Part shown: positions 1 to 7,310 of the stretch, one piece after another | How the letters are laid out: each line of letters begins with the position of its first letter | Numbering within the stretch: the stretch's first letter is position 1 | From: Porphyromonadaceae bacterium UBA2720 | Lineage (GTDB): Bacteria > Bacteroidota > Bacteroidia > Bacteroidales > Muribaculaceae | Direction: 5' to 3' | Length of the DNA: 19,802 bases | Assembly (NCBI GenBank): GCA_002353885.1 | Contig: DEKO01000004.1 | Coordinates: forward strand, 1 to 19,802 | The notes under the pieces: generated by a model | The model's input: the letters and a program-made list of their open reading frames with translations, nothing else | What the model was told of the DNA's origin: nothing | The model's database searches: none | Program-made: the position numbers and the translations under genes

Positions 1-732
1 GAAGTGCATGAGCGGGTAGAGCGGCTCGCTGGTCATGTTCTCCTTGACCAGGTCGCTCAAGCCATTGCGCGAGTGATAGCGCTTGCCGTTGTAATAGATA
101 GAGAGCCCCGTGTTGAGGAACGAATAGTTCTTGATCATCGTCTCGATGATGTCGTCGCGGAACTCGTAGTTCTTGAAGATGGTTCCATCGGGTGTGAAAC
201 GCACCAGCGTCCCATTCTCCTCGCCCTCGTTAGCCATCACGATACCCGATTCCTGCTCGACAATGCCCTCGTGATAGGTGACCTCGGAGCACATTCCATC
301 TCGCACCGAGCGGATATAGAACGACGTGGACAGCGCATTGACTGCCTTGATTCCAACGCCATTAAGGCCCACCGACCGCTTATAATTCTGCGTGTCGTAC
401 TTTGCACCGGTGTTCATCTTGCTGGAAGCATCCTTGACTTGATCGAGCGGAATGCCTCGTCCAAAGTCTCGGATGGTGACCGTGCCTTGCTCAACATCGA
501 TGTTGATCATGGGTTTAGCAAAGCCCGTGTTGAACTCGTCAATGCTATTATCAATCACTTCCTTGATGAGGACATAAACACCATCGTCGCTCTGCGAGCC
601 GTCTCCCAGCTTGCCAATGTACATGCCTGGTCGCTGTCTGATGTGCTCTCGTGGTGTGAGAGTCACCAGTTTGTCGTATCCGCCGAAGTCGCTGGGCTGC
701 TGTTCGGCCATCAGTTCAAGTTCTTCTGCCAT
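1..732 (-). CDS. parE: DNA topoisomerase IV subunit B (ParE), N-terminal part
   Basis: ATPase subunit of topoisomerase IV, which with ParC decatenates daughter chromosomes in the cytoplasm. Only the first 244 residues are inside the window; the reading frame stays open to base 1. The GHKL ATPase domain is clear: the ATP/Mg motif EVIDNSIDE at about residues 58-66, DFGRGIPLD at 89-97 and the glycine lid VGLNGVGIKAVNALS at 121-135. The stretch SKMNTGAKYD at 104-113 is the ParE form; GyrB would have a LHAGGKF-type sequence there, so gyrB is the less likely alternative. The ATG at 732 was chosen because it precedes the conserved REHIRQRPGMYIG segment at a normal distance and lies about 80 bases downstream of a consensus promoter. 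It follows the glycosyltransferase gene on the same strand but has its own promoter. Confidence 0.93.
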   Translation of the reverse strand, partial: MAEELELMAEQQPSDFGGYDKLVTLTPREHIRQRPGMYIGKLGDGSQSDDGVYVLIKEVIDNSIDEFNTGFAKPMINIDVEQGTVTIRDFGRGIPLDQVKDASSKMNTGAKYDTQNYKRSVGLNGVGIKAVNALSTSFYIRSVRDGMCSEVTYHEGIVEQESGIVMANEGEENGTLVRFTPDGTIFKNYEFRDDIIETMIKNYSFLNTGLSIYYNGKRYHSRNGLSDLVKENMTSEPLYPLMHF

Positions 733-815
733 ATTCTTCTCTCTTGTCGGGCCCTGTGGCTCGGAATGCACGAACGGCAATGCGCCTAATCGTGCATTGT
801 ATCAAAAAATTTGTG

Positions 816-847
816 CAAAGGTAGTGATTTTTTGCGAGATAATCAAA
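816..847 (-). promoter_or_regulatory. Promoter of parE
   Basis: Read on minus, the sequence is TTTG (844-847), 20 bases, then TACCTTTG (816-823), which matches the Bacteroidetes sigma-ABfr consensus TTTG-N19/20-TAnnTTTG. The -33 element overlaps the stop codon of the upstream glycosyltransferase gene (843-845), so the genes are packed with no spare DNA. The predicted leader is about 75-80 bases and holds no structure I could recognise. Confidence 0.8.
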
Positions 848-1814
848 ATAATCGCTGTGCGATGCGTGCAGACCCTCGCTTGCTGTGCACAATGCGCCGA
901 TAGAGCCATCGGGTTACGGGCGACACCCACCATCGCCACTTGATGCTGTTGCTATAACTGTTGCGCAAATTCTCGAAAGCTTGGCCAGCCAGTGGCAAGG
1001 ACAAGTGTTTGCATCCTTCACGCTCATAGTGCGCTGCAAGTGTCAACCGCCGATAGTCAAGGAGGCGGCAGTAACGCACTTGCTCAGTGGGAGATAATGC
1101 AGATTGCCGCACTTGCTGTTCGACCAGGTCGATGACTTGCTCCCACTGTCCTGCACGGGTGTGGAACTCGGTTCCCGTGATGGAGTCTTTGCCATTGTGG
1201 TTGACAATCACCATGGGCTCATCGTTGACAAAATTGACCCTTGCCTTGCCTATCAGCATCCGCATGCCTAGCTCCCAGTCATTCCATCCCGGCAAATCGG
1301 CATTCCATCCTTGCGTATTGGCAAAGAAATCGCGTCTGACAGCGTAGCGTTGCGTAGCCAGCTGGCTGTGTAGGATATTGACTGCCATCAAGTCGCTGGT
1401 AAAGAAGGGCGCTTCACGCCTCGAGCCATCGGGAAAGACCAGCATCGACCGCGCCGAGAGCAAGTCGACCGCTCCGTCGAGCCTTGCGACCTCGCGTGCA
1501 TAAGCCTCGACCAGACGTGGAGCCATCTCGTCGTCACTGTCGAAGAACACAATCCATTCGCCCTTGGCCAACTCAAATCCCGTGTTGCGTGCAGCGCCTG
1601 CAGTGTGATGCCGCTCTTGTGCCACGACAATCTGGAAATCTGAGGCATCGTGCTGCATGGCAAACTGCTGCAGCACTTGCATTGTGTCATCGGTACTGCA
1701 GTTGTCAACCAGCACCAGCTGCAGTGGCCGATGTGTCTGCGCCAATACCGTGTCAAGGGTGTTCCGCACCAGCTGCGCTCGGTTGTAGACGGGTATAATA
1801 ATCGTAAAAAGCAT
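843..1814 (-). CDS. Family 2 glycosyltransferase
   Basis: Predicted inverting GT-A glycosyltransferase of 323 residues that adds a sugar from a nucleotide-sugar donor to a cell-surface glycan. It opens with the family signature TIIIPVYNRAQLVRNTLDTVLAQ (residues 4-26, a nucleotide-binding strand), continues with LVDNCSTDDT at 35-44 and GAARNTGFELAKGEWI at 73-88, and has the metal-binding FDSDD at 91-95. There is no transmembrane segment; the tryptophan- and arginine-rich C-terminus (about 293-310) could sit on the inner membrane. Donor and acceptor cannot be told from sequence. The gene is divergent from the acyltransferase/glycosyltransferase operon, with intertwined promoters, which suggests they modify the same glycan. 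The ATG at 1814 is the only start that keeps the first beta strand and lies just downstream of the promoter. Confidence 0.88.
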   Translation of the reverse strand: MLFTIIIPVYNRAQLVRNTLDTVLAQTHRPLQLVLVDNCSTDDTMQVLQQFAMQHDASDFQIVVAQERHHTAGAARNTGFELAKGEWIVFFDSDDEMAPRLVEAYAREVARLDGAVDLLSARSMLVFPDGSRREAPFFTSDLMAVNILHSQLATQRYAVRRDFFANTQGWNADLPGWNDWELGMRMLIGKARVNFVNDEPMVIVNHNGKDSITGTEFHTRAGQWEQVIDLVEQQVRQSALSPTEQVRYCRLLDYRRLTLAAHYEREGCKHLSLPLAGQAFENLRNSYSNSIKWRWWVSPVTRWLYRRIVHSKRGSARIAQRLF

Positions 1815-1835
1815 CTATGTCTCAAAATTTGAGTG

Positions 1836-1867
1836 TAAAGGTAGTAAAAGTTTTGCAGAGTGACAAA
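1836..1867 (-). promoter_or_regulatory. Promoter of the family 2 glycosyltransferase gene
   Basis: On minus: TTTG (1864-1867), 20 bases, TACCTTTA (1836-1843), one base off the TAnnTTTG consensus. The start codon is only about 20 bases downstream of the -7 box, so the leader is very short. The element is interleaved with the plus-strand promoter at 1852-1882. Confidence 0.65.
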
Positions 1868-1882
1868 AAAAGCCTAATTTTG
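1852..1882 (+). promoter_or_regulatory. Promoter of the acyltransferase/glycosyltransferase operon
   Basis: TTTG (1852-1855), 19 bases, TAATTTTG (1875-1882), an exact Bacteroidetes-type promoter. It also helps fix the gene start: the open frame extends upstream to 1817, but transcription beginning near 1889 leaves the ATG at 1907 as the first usable start. Confidence 0.7.
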
Positions 1883-1906
1883 CGGCAAAATCTCGTCCCT
1901 TTTGCA

Positions 1907-2989
1907 ATGAAAAGAGATACAAGGATCACATTAGTCAAGGGCTTGTGCATGATAATGGTGGTAGTCGACCACAGCGGTTGTCCGCAGCCACTGTTCTTGA
2001 CCGACTTGAGCATGCTCATGCCCATCTTCTTCATTTCCAGCGGCTACTTCTTCAAGGATAGCTGGTTTGACCGCAAGTGGGAATATGTCAAGCGCAAATT
2101 CAAGAATCTGTACATCCCCTTTGTGAAGTGGAGCATTATCTTCTTGCTGCTGCACAATGTGTTCTTTAGCCTGGGCATCATCAATGCCCAGTATGGCAAT
2201 GACTCGGGCATCACCTCGCATCTGTATTCGCTCAAAGAAGGCTTCACTCACCTGCTGAACATCGTCCTGCGCATGGACCACTATGAAGGTTTCTTGCTGG
2301 GTGCCTACTGGTTCCTGCGCACGTTGTTTGTGAGTCTGGTGGTGCTGTGCTGTGTGGGTTCTGTTGTCAACAAGAAGACTCACTCGCCATCAACAAGCAT
2401 CGCTGTGGTGAGCTTGCTGGGGCTGTTGGGCGGCTTGGCCATAGCATGGTCACGTCATGGCATCCCCTACTTTCCTCAGGGCGGCTATCGTGAGTGCATG
2501 GCGACATTTTTTCTGGGTGTGGGCTACTTCATGCACAAGTACGAACGTGTGTGGCAAGAGCGATCCTGGCTGGTCGCAGTGGCCTTTGTGCTGCTCCTGT
2601 GCGGTGTGTATATCCAGCCCACGGGTCTGTTGCCCGCAGCCACGGTGAGCCAGTGGGGCATGGTTCTGTTAACAGGCACTTGCGGGTTTGTGTTTGTCCA
2701 CTGGCTATGCAGCCGGATAGACGCACACCCAGGCACATGGCTCAGGCGTTCGCTGCTGTATGTGGGCGAGAAGACCTTCTATGTGTTCACGTTCCACTTC
2801 TTGATGCTCAAGCCTGCCTCACTGCTCAAAGCCTATATCTACGACCTCGACTGGCATGTTGTGGGTTGTCACCCCTATGTTCATATGGTCCCAGACAATT
2901 GGTTCTGGCTCATCTATGTGGCCACGGCCGTTCCGTTGACACTGCTGCTGGGGCATTTCGTTGACAAAGTGAAGTGGTTGAAAGCTTGA
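1907..2989 (+). CDS. Membrane acyltransferase, family 3 (OafA/WecH-like)
   Basis: Polytopic inner-membrane protein of 360 residues, predicted to move an acyl group (often acetyl) onto a sugar of a surface polysaccharide. The N-terminal helix LVKGLCMIMVVVDHSG carries the conserved His of the family (residue 22), followed by MPIFFISSGYFF at about 38-49, where Acyltransferase-3 proteins usually have FFxxSGF. About nine to ten hydrophobic segments follow, with an FYVFTFHFLMLKP segment near the C-terminus. The ATG at 1907 was preferred over an upstream in-frame start at 1817 because the promoter lies between them and the extra residues have no family counterpart. It is the first gene of a three-gene operon; 16 bases separate it from the next gene. 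The substrate is not known. Confidence 0.85.
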   Translation: MKRDTRITLVKGLCMIMVVVDHSGCPQPLFLTDLSMLMPIFFISSGYFFKDSWFDRKWEYVKRKFKNLYIPFVKWSIIFLLLHNVFFSLGIINAQYGNDSGITSHLYSLKEGFTHLLNIVLRMDHYEGFLLGAYWFLRTLFVSLVVLCCVGSVVNKKTHSPSTSIAVVSLLGLLGGLAIAWSRHGIPYFPQGGYRECMATFFLGVGYFMHKYERVWQERSWLVAVAFVLLLCGVYIQPTGLLPAATVSQWGMVLLTGTCGFVFVHWLCSRIDAHPGTWLRRSLLYVGEKTFYVFTFHFLMLKPASLLKAYIYDLDWHVVGCHPYVHMVPDNWFWLIYVATAVPLTLLLGHFVDKVKWLKA

Positions 2990-2995
2990 CAAGCT

Positions 2996-3000
2996 AGGAG
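2996..3000 (+). promoter_or_regulatory. Ribosome binding site of the GT4-like gene
   Basis: AGGAG ends 5 bases before the ATG at 3006. A clear Shine-Dalgarno sequence stands out here, since other genes in the window lack one, and it supports the chosen start for this internal operon gene. Confidence 0.5.
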
Positions 3001-3005
3001 TAGCG

Positions 3006-4127
3006 ATGAGGATTCTGTTTGTTGGCGATGCAAGCAATCTGCACAACTGCCTAGCAGGGCAATTGCGGACGATGGGCCATGACGCTGTCGTGGCCTCAAA
3101 TGGCTCACACTGGATGAACACAGGCCGTGACATCGACCTCACACGGCGTCCCGGCAAGTTAGGTGCCATCCGCTATGTGATGGACGTTATCAAAGCCTTG
3201 CCTCAGATGCGCGGCTATGACATCGTCGAGCTTTCGAGCCACATTTTCCTGGACTTGAAGCCTGACAAGGTGCGACGTGTGTTTGACTACCTGCGCCGCC
3301 ACAATGACAAGGTTGTGCTCTCGGCGCTAGGCACCGACCGCATATATTATGAGGCATGTCACGATGGTAAAACCTATCGCTATAGCGACTACCGTGTGGG
3401 CAATCAGCCCAGTCCCTATGTCGAGTCGCGAGAGTATGTGGCCCAACAACAAGACAACTGGCGACTGCCGGTAATGAAGCGGTACAGCGACTATCTGCTC
3501 GAGCACATCGACGGTGTGGTTGCCTGCCTGTGGGAGTATTATGCCGCCTATCGGCCATTGATGGGCGACAAAGTGGCTTATGCCGGCATACCCATTGATG
3601 TCGACTCGTTGCCGTTGCGCCCATTGGCCACAGAGCCCGACCGTGTGAGATTCTTTATCGGTATTCAGCGCGCCCGCACAGTCATCAAAGGCACTGACCG
3701 CTTGCTAGCCGCACTGCAACGCGTGCATGCTCGCTATCCCGACCTGTGCGAGATGGAGGTAGTCGAGAATCTGCCCTACGATGAGTACACGCGTCGCATG
3801 CGTGCCTCGCATGTACTTCTGGATCAGCTCTATAGCTACACTCCGGCCACCAATGCCCTGATTGCCATGGCCCAGGGACTGGTGGCAGTGAGCGGCGCTG
3901 AGCCTGAGTACTATGACCTAATCGGTGAATGCAACAACCATCCCATCGTCAATGTCACTCCCTATAACGACGAGGACATCGACCACCAACTTGAGCATAT
4001 CATTGAACACAAATCGCAATTGCCGCAATGGAGCGTGCTGAGTCGCGAATTTGTTATCAAACACAACGCTGCAGCCTTAGTGGCGCAACGACATCTTGAC
4101 TTCTGGCATAAGATTTTAGCATCATGA
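3006..4127 (+). CDS. GT4-like (group 1) glycosyltransferase
   Basis: Cytoplasmic GT-B glycosyltransferase of 373 residues, predicted to be retaining. The N-terminus MRILFVGDASNLHNCLAGQL has the first Rossmann strand and glycine loop (residues 1-20). The C-terminal domain starts near 215 with VRFFIGIQRARTVIKGTDRLL, the usual donor-domain opening containing a KGTD motif. The nucleotide-sugar loop is DQLYSYTPATNALIAMAQG (about 276-294). In most GT4 enzymes this loop is EGFG...EAMA; here the acidic residues of the EX7E motif are not evident, a variant I recall from other Bacteroidetes glycosyltransferases. Its stop codon overlaps the next start (ATGA, 4124-4127), so translation is coupled. The sugar is unknown. 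The assignment to GT4 is by fold and motif order, not a close match. Confidence 0.8.
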   Translation: MRILFVGDASNLHNCLAGQLRTMGHDAVVASNGSHWMNTGRDIDLTRRPGKLGAIRYVMDVIKALPQMRGYDIVELSSHIFLDLKPDKVRRVFDYLRRHNDKVVLSALGTDRIYYEACHDGKTYRYSDYRVGNQPSPYVESREYVAQQQDNWRLPVMKRYSDYLLEHIDGVVACLWEYYAAYRPLMGDKVAYAGIPIDVDSLPLRPLATEPDRVRFFIGIQRARTVIKGTDRLLAALQRVHARYPDLCEMEVVENLPYDEYTRRMRASHVLLDQLYSYTPATNALIAMAQGLVAVSGAEPEYYDLIGECNNHPIVNVTPYNDEDIDHQLEHIIEHKSQLPQWSVLSREFVIKHNAAALVAQRHLDFWHKILAS

Positions 4128-4954
4128 CCCTGCAACTGCTCATCTGCACAATTGACCGCGGCATCGACCAGGTCACACAACTGATACTGCCGCCAGCTGC
4201 CGACATCAGCTATGTGGTGTCGTGGCAGCACAGCACGACCGACGAGCATCGTGACGTGCCCGCCTCGTTGTTGCGCGATGATGTCCAGGTGTTCCATCTC
4301 GAGGGCCGTGGTCTGAGTCGCAACCGCAACAACTGCTTACGCCATGCATCGGCCGACGTGTGCCTGATCTGCGATGACGACTGCCGATACACCGCCAGTG
4401 GCTTGCAAGCCATTCTTGACACCTTTGTGTCACATCCCGACACCGACCTGGCCGCCTTTGTGATGCAGAATCCCTATTGCAGCAAACCCTACCCCACAAC
4501 GTCCATCGACCTGAAGCACCGTCCCAAAGGTTACTACCCCACATCGTTTGAGATTGCTTTCCGGTTGCAGTCGGTGCAAGGTCGTCTACAGTTCAACGAG
4601 CACTTTGGCCTAGGAGCCGAACTGTTCCACTGCTGCGAGGAAGAGATTTTCATCCATGACGCCCAATCACTGGGGTTGCATTGCCACTTCTACCCCATCA
4701 CGATTGTCGAGCACGACCACCCCACCACCGACGCCAGCCGTGCCACCACACCCGGTGTTCTCATGGGCAAAGGAGCCTACCTCTACATCGGCTACCGACC
4801 TAAAATGCTACTTTATCCTTGGCCCATCGCATGGCGGCTACACAAGCAACATGGTGTGAGCTTCGGTTATGGTCTGCGCTACCTATACAAGGGGCTATTC
4901 TACATCTTGCGTCATCGCGATAAAGCCACAGCAGGAATCATAAAAAATCGCTAG
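4124..4954 (+). CDS. GT-A family glycosyltransferase (family 2-like)
   Basis: Predicted glycosyltransferase of 276 residues. The core is GRGLSRNRNNCLRHA (61-75) followed by the DDD metal-binding triad at 84-86 in VCLICDDDCRY, an arrangement seen in GT2 proteins that act late in polysaccharide assembly. The N-terminus begins a beta strand at once (MTLQLLICTIDR), so no signal peptide is present. A GLGAELFHCCEEEIFIHDA stretch near 162-180 resembles the acceptor-site ED motif of GT2 enzymes. Translation starts within the stop codon of the preceding gene. The last three codons and the stop lie inside the stem of the terminator at 4943-4978. It completes the acyltransferase-GT-GT operon; the product glycan is unknown. 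Confidence 0.82.
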   Translation: MTLQLLICTIDRGIDQVTQLILPPAADISYVVSWQHSTTDEHRDVPASLLRDDVQVFHLEGRGLSRNRNNCLRHASADVCLICDDDCRYTASGLQAILDTFVSHPDTDLAAFVMQNPYCSKPYPTTSIDLKHRPKGYYPTSFEIAFRLQSVQGRLQFNEHFGLGAELFHCCEEEIFIHDAQSLGLHCHFYPITIVEHDHPTTDASRATTPGVLMGKGAYLYIGYRPKMLLYPWPIAWRLHKQHGVSFGYGLRYLYKGLFYILRHRDKATAGIIKNR

Positions 4955-4978
4955 CCATGAGTGTGGTTAGCGATTTTT
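4943..4978. terminator. Bidirectional intrinsic terminator between convergent genes
   Basis: The arms AAAAATCGCTA (4943-4953) and TAGCGATTTTT (4968-4978) are perfectly complementary. The stem extends by three more pairs (one G-T) around an 8-base loop at 4957-4964. The A-run on one side and the T-run on the other make it usable from both strands: by the glycosyltransferase operon on plus and by the lipoprotein gene on minus, whose stop codon is 25 bases away. The TAG stop of the plus gene (4952-4954) is part of the stem. Confidence 0.85.
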
Positions 4979-5003
4979 GTGTTTGCACGAATATCTCATC
5001 TCA

Positions 5004-6086
5004 TCAAATCTGCCGGGCAACGGCTGCCTCGAGTTGTGAGCCGTCATCGACGCGCTCGACGATGTCTCCGTCACGGATGATGAATGTGGTGGGCACACCC
5101 ATCACCTGATAGATGCCCAGCGTGGGCGAATTCTGCCCCTTGGGTTCGTAAACGGTAATCCAAGGCAAATTCTTAGCCGATTGACTCCAGAAGACATTGT
5201 CGGTGTCAAGACTGACCTGGAATATCTCAAGTTTGCCCTTGTATCGGGTGTAGAGGTCATTGAGCAGTTTGTTGAACACGGGCGAGAACTCAGCCTGGTA
5301 GATGGTGAAGTTGAGCAACACGATATGGTTCTTGTGCGAGACTTCGGCCAGACTATAGTTGGTTCCGTTATAATCCTGCAGTTTAATGTCGATGAGTGAC
5401 GTGATCTCGGCATTAATGGTGTCGGTAGGTGCTGATGCGGCTCTGCGGCGCTGCTGTCCCTCGGTGAGTACCTGCACCAGATAGTCGGTGCGTGGGTCAT
5501 TGGGTCTGAAGGTGTAGAATGCATTGGCCACTGCGCCGATAATGCGCAAGTCTTCGTTGTCTAGAGGATCAAAGAGTGGCTTGCCGTCCAGATACTTGTT
5601 GATGGCATAATAGGCTACGATGCCTTTGGGGTCAGCCACAATCTGCTCGGCAAGTTTTCGTTTCCAGGCTTTGAGTTGGTCGGGTGTCGCTTTGCCTCCA
5701 GCCATCTGTAGCGCATCCTTGTCGATTTTCATCACTTGCACAGCATGGTCGCTTCCGGAAACAGAGAAATCAGTCCCAAATGCCGCCAACTTCGTGTTGA
5801 TGGTCAAATGCTCCAAACTGTCGATGGGGAAACAGATGGCCTTGTCCCCCAGCCGCAGCCTGTAAATATTGGGAAACTCAGGCGCTTCGGCGGCTATGTT
5901 GAATTTTCCATCAGCCCCCGTGGTGACCGTGTCGACCGGGAACCAATAACCATTGCTCGACATCTCGAGCACGAGCTGAGTGGTGTCAGTCGCGCCCTCA
6001 ACGTTGCCGTCGACCTTGAACTTGTTCTCGCTGCACGATGCCAGCATGGCCAGCATGGCAACCACCATAATGATATGTCTTGTCAT
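5004..6086 (-). CDS. Lipoprotein with DUF4369-like and degenerate thioredoxin-like domains
   Basis: A 360-residue exported lipoprotein. The signal peptide MTRHIIMVVAMLAMLASC ends in the lipobox LASC, with the lipidated Cys at 18. Residues about 20-110 form a beta-rich domain like DUF4369, common at the N-terminus of Bacteroidetes TlpA/AhpC-type proteins. A helical linker follows, then a thioredoxin-like domain from about 238 to 355, with the cis-Pro loop GVPTTFII at 330-337. Where active relatives have WCxxC, this protein has YQAEF (263-267, bases 5286-5300). Both redox cysteines are absent, so it is unlikely to act as a disulfide reductase; a binding or scaffold role is inference. The ATG at 6086 was chosen over one at 6122 because it gives a proper signal peptide and because the -7 box lies at 6120-6127. 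Monocistronic, between its own promoter and the terminator at 4943-4978. Confidence 0.85.
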   Translation of the reverse strand: MTRHIIMVVAMLAMLASCSENKFKVDGNVEGATDTTQLVLEMSSNGYWFPVDTVTTGADGKFNIAAEAPEFPNIYRLRLGDKAICFPIDSLEHLTINTKLAAFGTDFSVSGSDHAVQVMKIDKDALQMAGGKATPDQLKAWKRKLAEQIVADPKGIVAYYAINKYLDGKPLFDPLDNEDLRIIGAVANAFYTFRPNDPRTDYLVQVLTEGQQRRRAASAPTDTINAEITSLIDIKLQDYNGTNYSLAEVSHKNHIVLLNFTIYQAEFSPVFNKLLNDLYTRYKGKLEIFQVSLDTDNVFWSQSAKNLPWITVYEPKGQNSPTLGIYQVMGVPTTFIIRDGDIVERVDDGSQLEAAVARQI

Positions 6087-6119
6087 TGTCAAATTATTTT
6101 TCTCAACAAAAATCGGGTG

Positions 6120-6152
6120 CAAAGGTACAATTTTTTTTAGACTCCAGACAAT
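6120..6152 (-). promoter_or_regulatory. Probable promoter of the thioredoxin-like lipoprotein gene
   Basis: On minus, TACCTTTG at 6120-6127 is a perfect -7 box. The -33 position has only ATTG (6149-6152) at a 21-base spacing, so it is weaker than other promoters in the window. The AT-rich heptad repeat at 6156-6169 lies immediately upstream. Confidence 0.55.
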
Positions 6153-6155
6153 AGA

Positions 6156-6169
6156 GAATTGAGAATTGT
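6156..6169. repeat. Heptad repeat, two units
   Basis: GAATTGA (6156-6162) followed by GAATTGT (6163-6169), the same 7-base unit found at 9972-10006, 12090-12110 and 18401-18442. It sits between the end of the endonuclease-like gene and the promoter of the lipoprotein gene. Confidence 0.55.
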
Positions 6170-6207
6170 GACCAGAGAATGATGCTTGCCGCTTATTGCA
6201 TCAAACT

Positions 6208-7299
6208 TTAGGGGGTGATAGCAAAAGTGACAACCTGCGGATAGTGGTCACTGCCTCCAGCCTTGTCCAACTTGTAGTTGAGAGCCCTGAGATGTCCACG
6301 ATAGAAGATGTGGTCAATGTTGAAGTAAAAGCGGTCGCGGTTGAAGGTGAAGGCTGGCCATGTGCCACACTCGGCAAAAGCATCATGCATGTCTTGGCCT
6401 CGAATGGTGCGATAGCTGTATGAGCCAGGTGTGTCGTTGAAGTCTCCACACAAGATGATATTGGGAGCAGCGATGGTGTCGTTGAGCAAGGTGCGCAGCT
6501 GCCCGGCCTCGCCAGCCCTTCGCCGAAACGCTCCTGCCAGCTTGCTCAACAGCGTGTGTCTCACCTGCGACACATCACTGCGGCCTTGCAGCTCGTTGCT
6601 GGTCAGCTTCTTGTATAACGCCTTATCGTCGCGGTTCAATCCAATGGACTGCAAGTGCACATTGACTATGCGCAAAGGCATCCCCGCCACTTGCAGGTCA
6701 AAAGCCTTGGCATAATAATGATACTCTGCATCGTTTGCTGCATCAGCGCCCATTTCCTGCCTGAGCGTGGTGTCATTATAGACCGTGTAGGGCAGTTTGG
6801 ACAAGATGGCCAAATCGTGATAGCCTTGTGAGTGATAGGGATACTTCTGTTCCAGTTCTTCACGCATGTCAACGTGCTGTGGCAGGTCGGCGAAATCAAC
6901 GGGTCCTGTTGATGCCTCTTGTAGCACGACAAAGTCGGCATCCTGGTCAAGAATATAGCGCAGACTGGCACTCTCGACCTCAAATCCTGCGACATTGAAA
7001 GTCATAACGCGAAAGGTGGTCTGCTCGTTTGACACCTCCTTGTCGCCCCTCAGAGGCATATGGAGCGAGATGGCAGGAGCGGCCAGCAGTCCCGCCCCCA
7101 GCAGCAAGGCCAATGCCCTCCATTGCCGCAAGAGCAAACAGAGTGCAGCCACTAGCAGCACCCCCACCACCACGATGGGCATGGCCAGTGTCAACACAGC
7201 CGGAATAGCCCATGTCCTGGGATCACAGTAGCCGCCATAGGCCGATGCCAAAAGCACCAGCGCGGCCAGTGTCGCTATGATAGTGGACAGGAGCTTCAT
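6208..7299 (-). CDS. Membrane-anchored endonuclease/exonuclease/phosphatase family protein
   Basis: A 363-residue protein with three N-terminal transmembrane segments (roughly 5-22, 31-55 and 63-82), then a soluble domain of the EEP superfamily, which cleaves phosphodiester or phosphate bonds with Mg. The catalytic signatures appear in order: MTFNVAGF near 98, VVLQEAS near 123, IVNVHLQS (His), ILCGDFNDTPGS and, at the C-terminus, GGSDHYPQV. All expected acid and His residues are present, so it should be active. Homologues act on nucleic acids, inositol phosphates or lipids; the substrate here cannot be named. Topology suggests the domain faces the periplasm, which is inference. It is the third gene of the rhomboid operon, 11 bases after the second rhomboid gene. 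Confidence 0.85.
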   Translation of the reverse strand: MKLLSTIIATLAALVLLASAYGGYCDPRTWAIPAVLTLAMPIVVVGVLLVAALCLLLRQWRALALLLGAGLLAAPAISLHMPLRGDKEVSNEQTTFRVMTFNVAGFEVESASLRYILDQDADFVVLQEASTGPVDFADLPQHVDMREELEQKYPYHSQGYHDLAILSKLPYTVYNDTTLRQEMGADAANDAEYHYYAKAFDLQVAGMPLRIVNVHLQSIGLNRDDKALYKKLTSNELQGRSDVSQVRHTLLSKLAGAFRRRAGEAGQLRTLLNDTIAAPNIILCGDFNDTPGSYSYRTIRGQDMHDAFAECGTWPAFTFNRDRFYFNIDHIFYRGHLRALNYKLDKAGGSDHYPQVVTFAITP

Positions 7300-7310
7300 G
7301 TTGTGACTGA

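Noticed and set aside
4..789. A 261-residue plus-strand frame at the window start
   Set aside because: It is antisense to parE, whose minus frame encodes an unmistakable ATPase domain.
2494..2964. Long alternative open frames inside the acyltransferase gene
   Set aside because: They are out-of-frame shadows in GC-rich coding DNA with no domain, no promoter and an Arg/His/Cys-rich composition.
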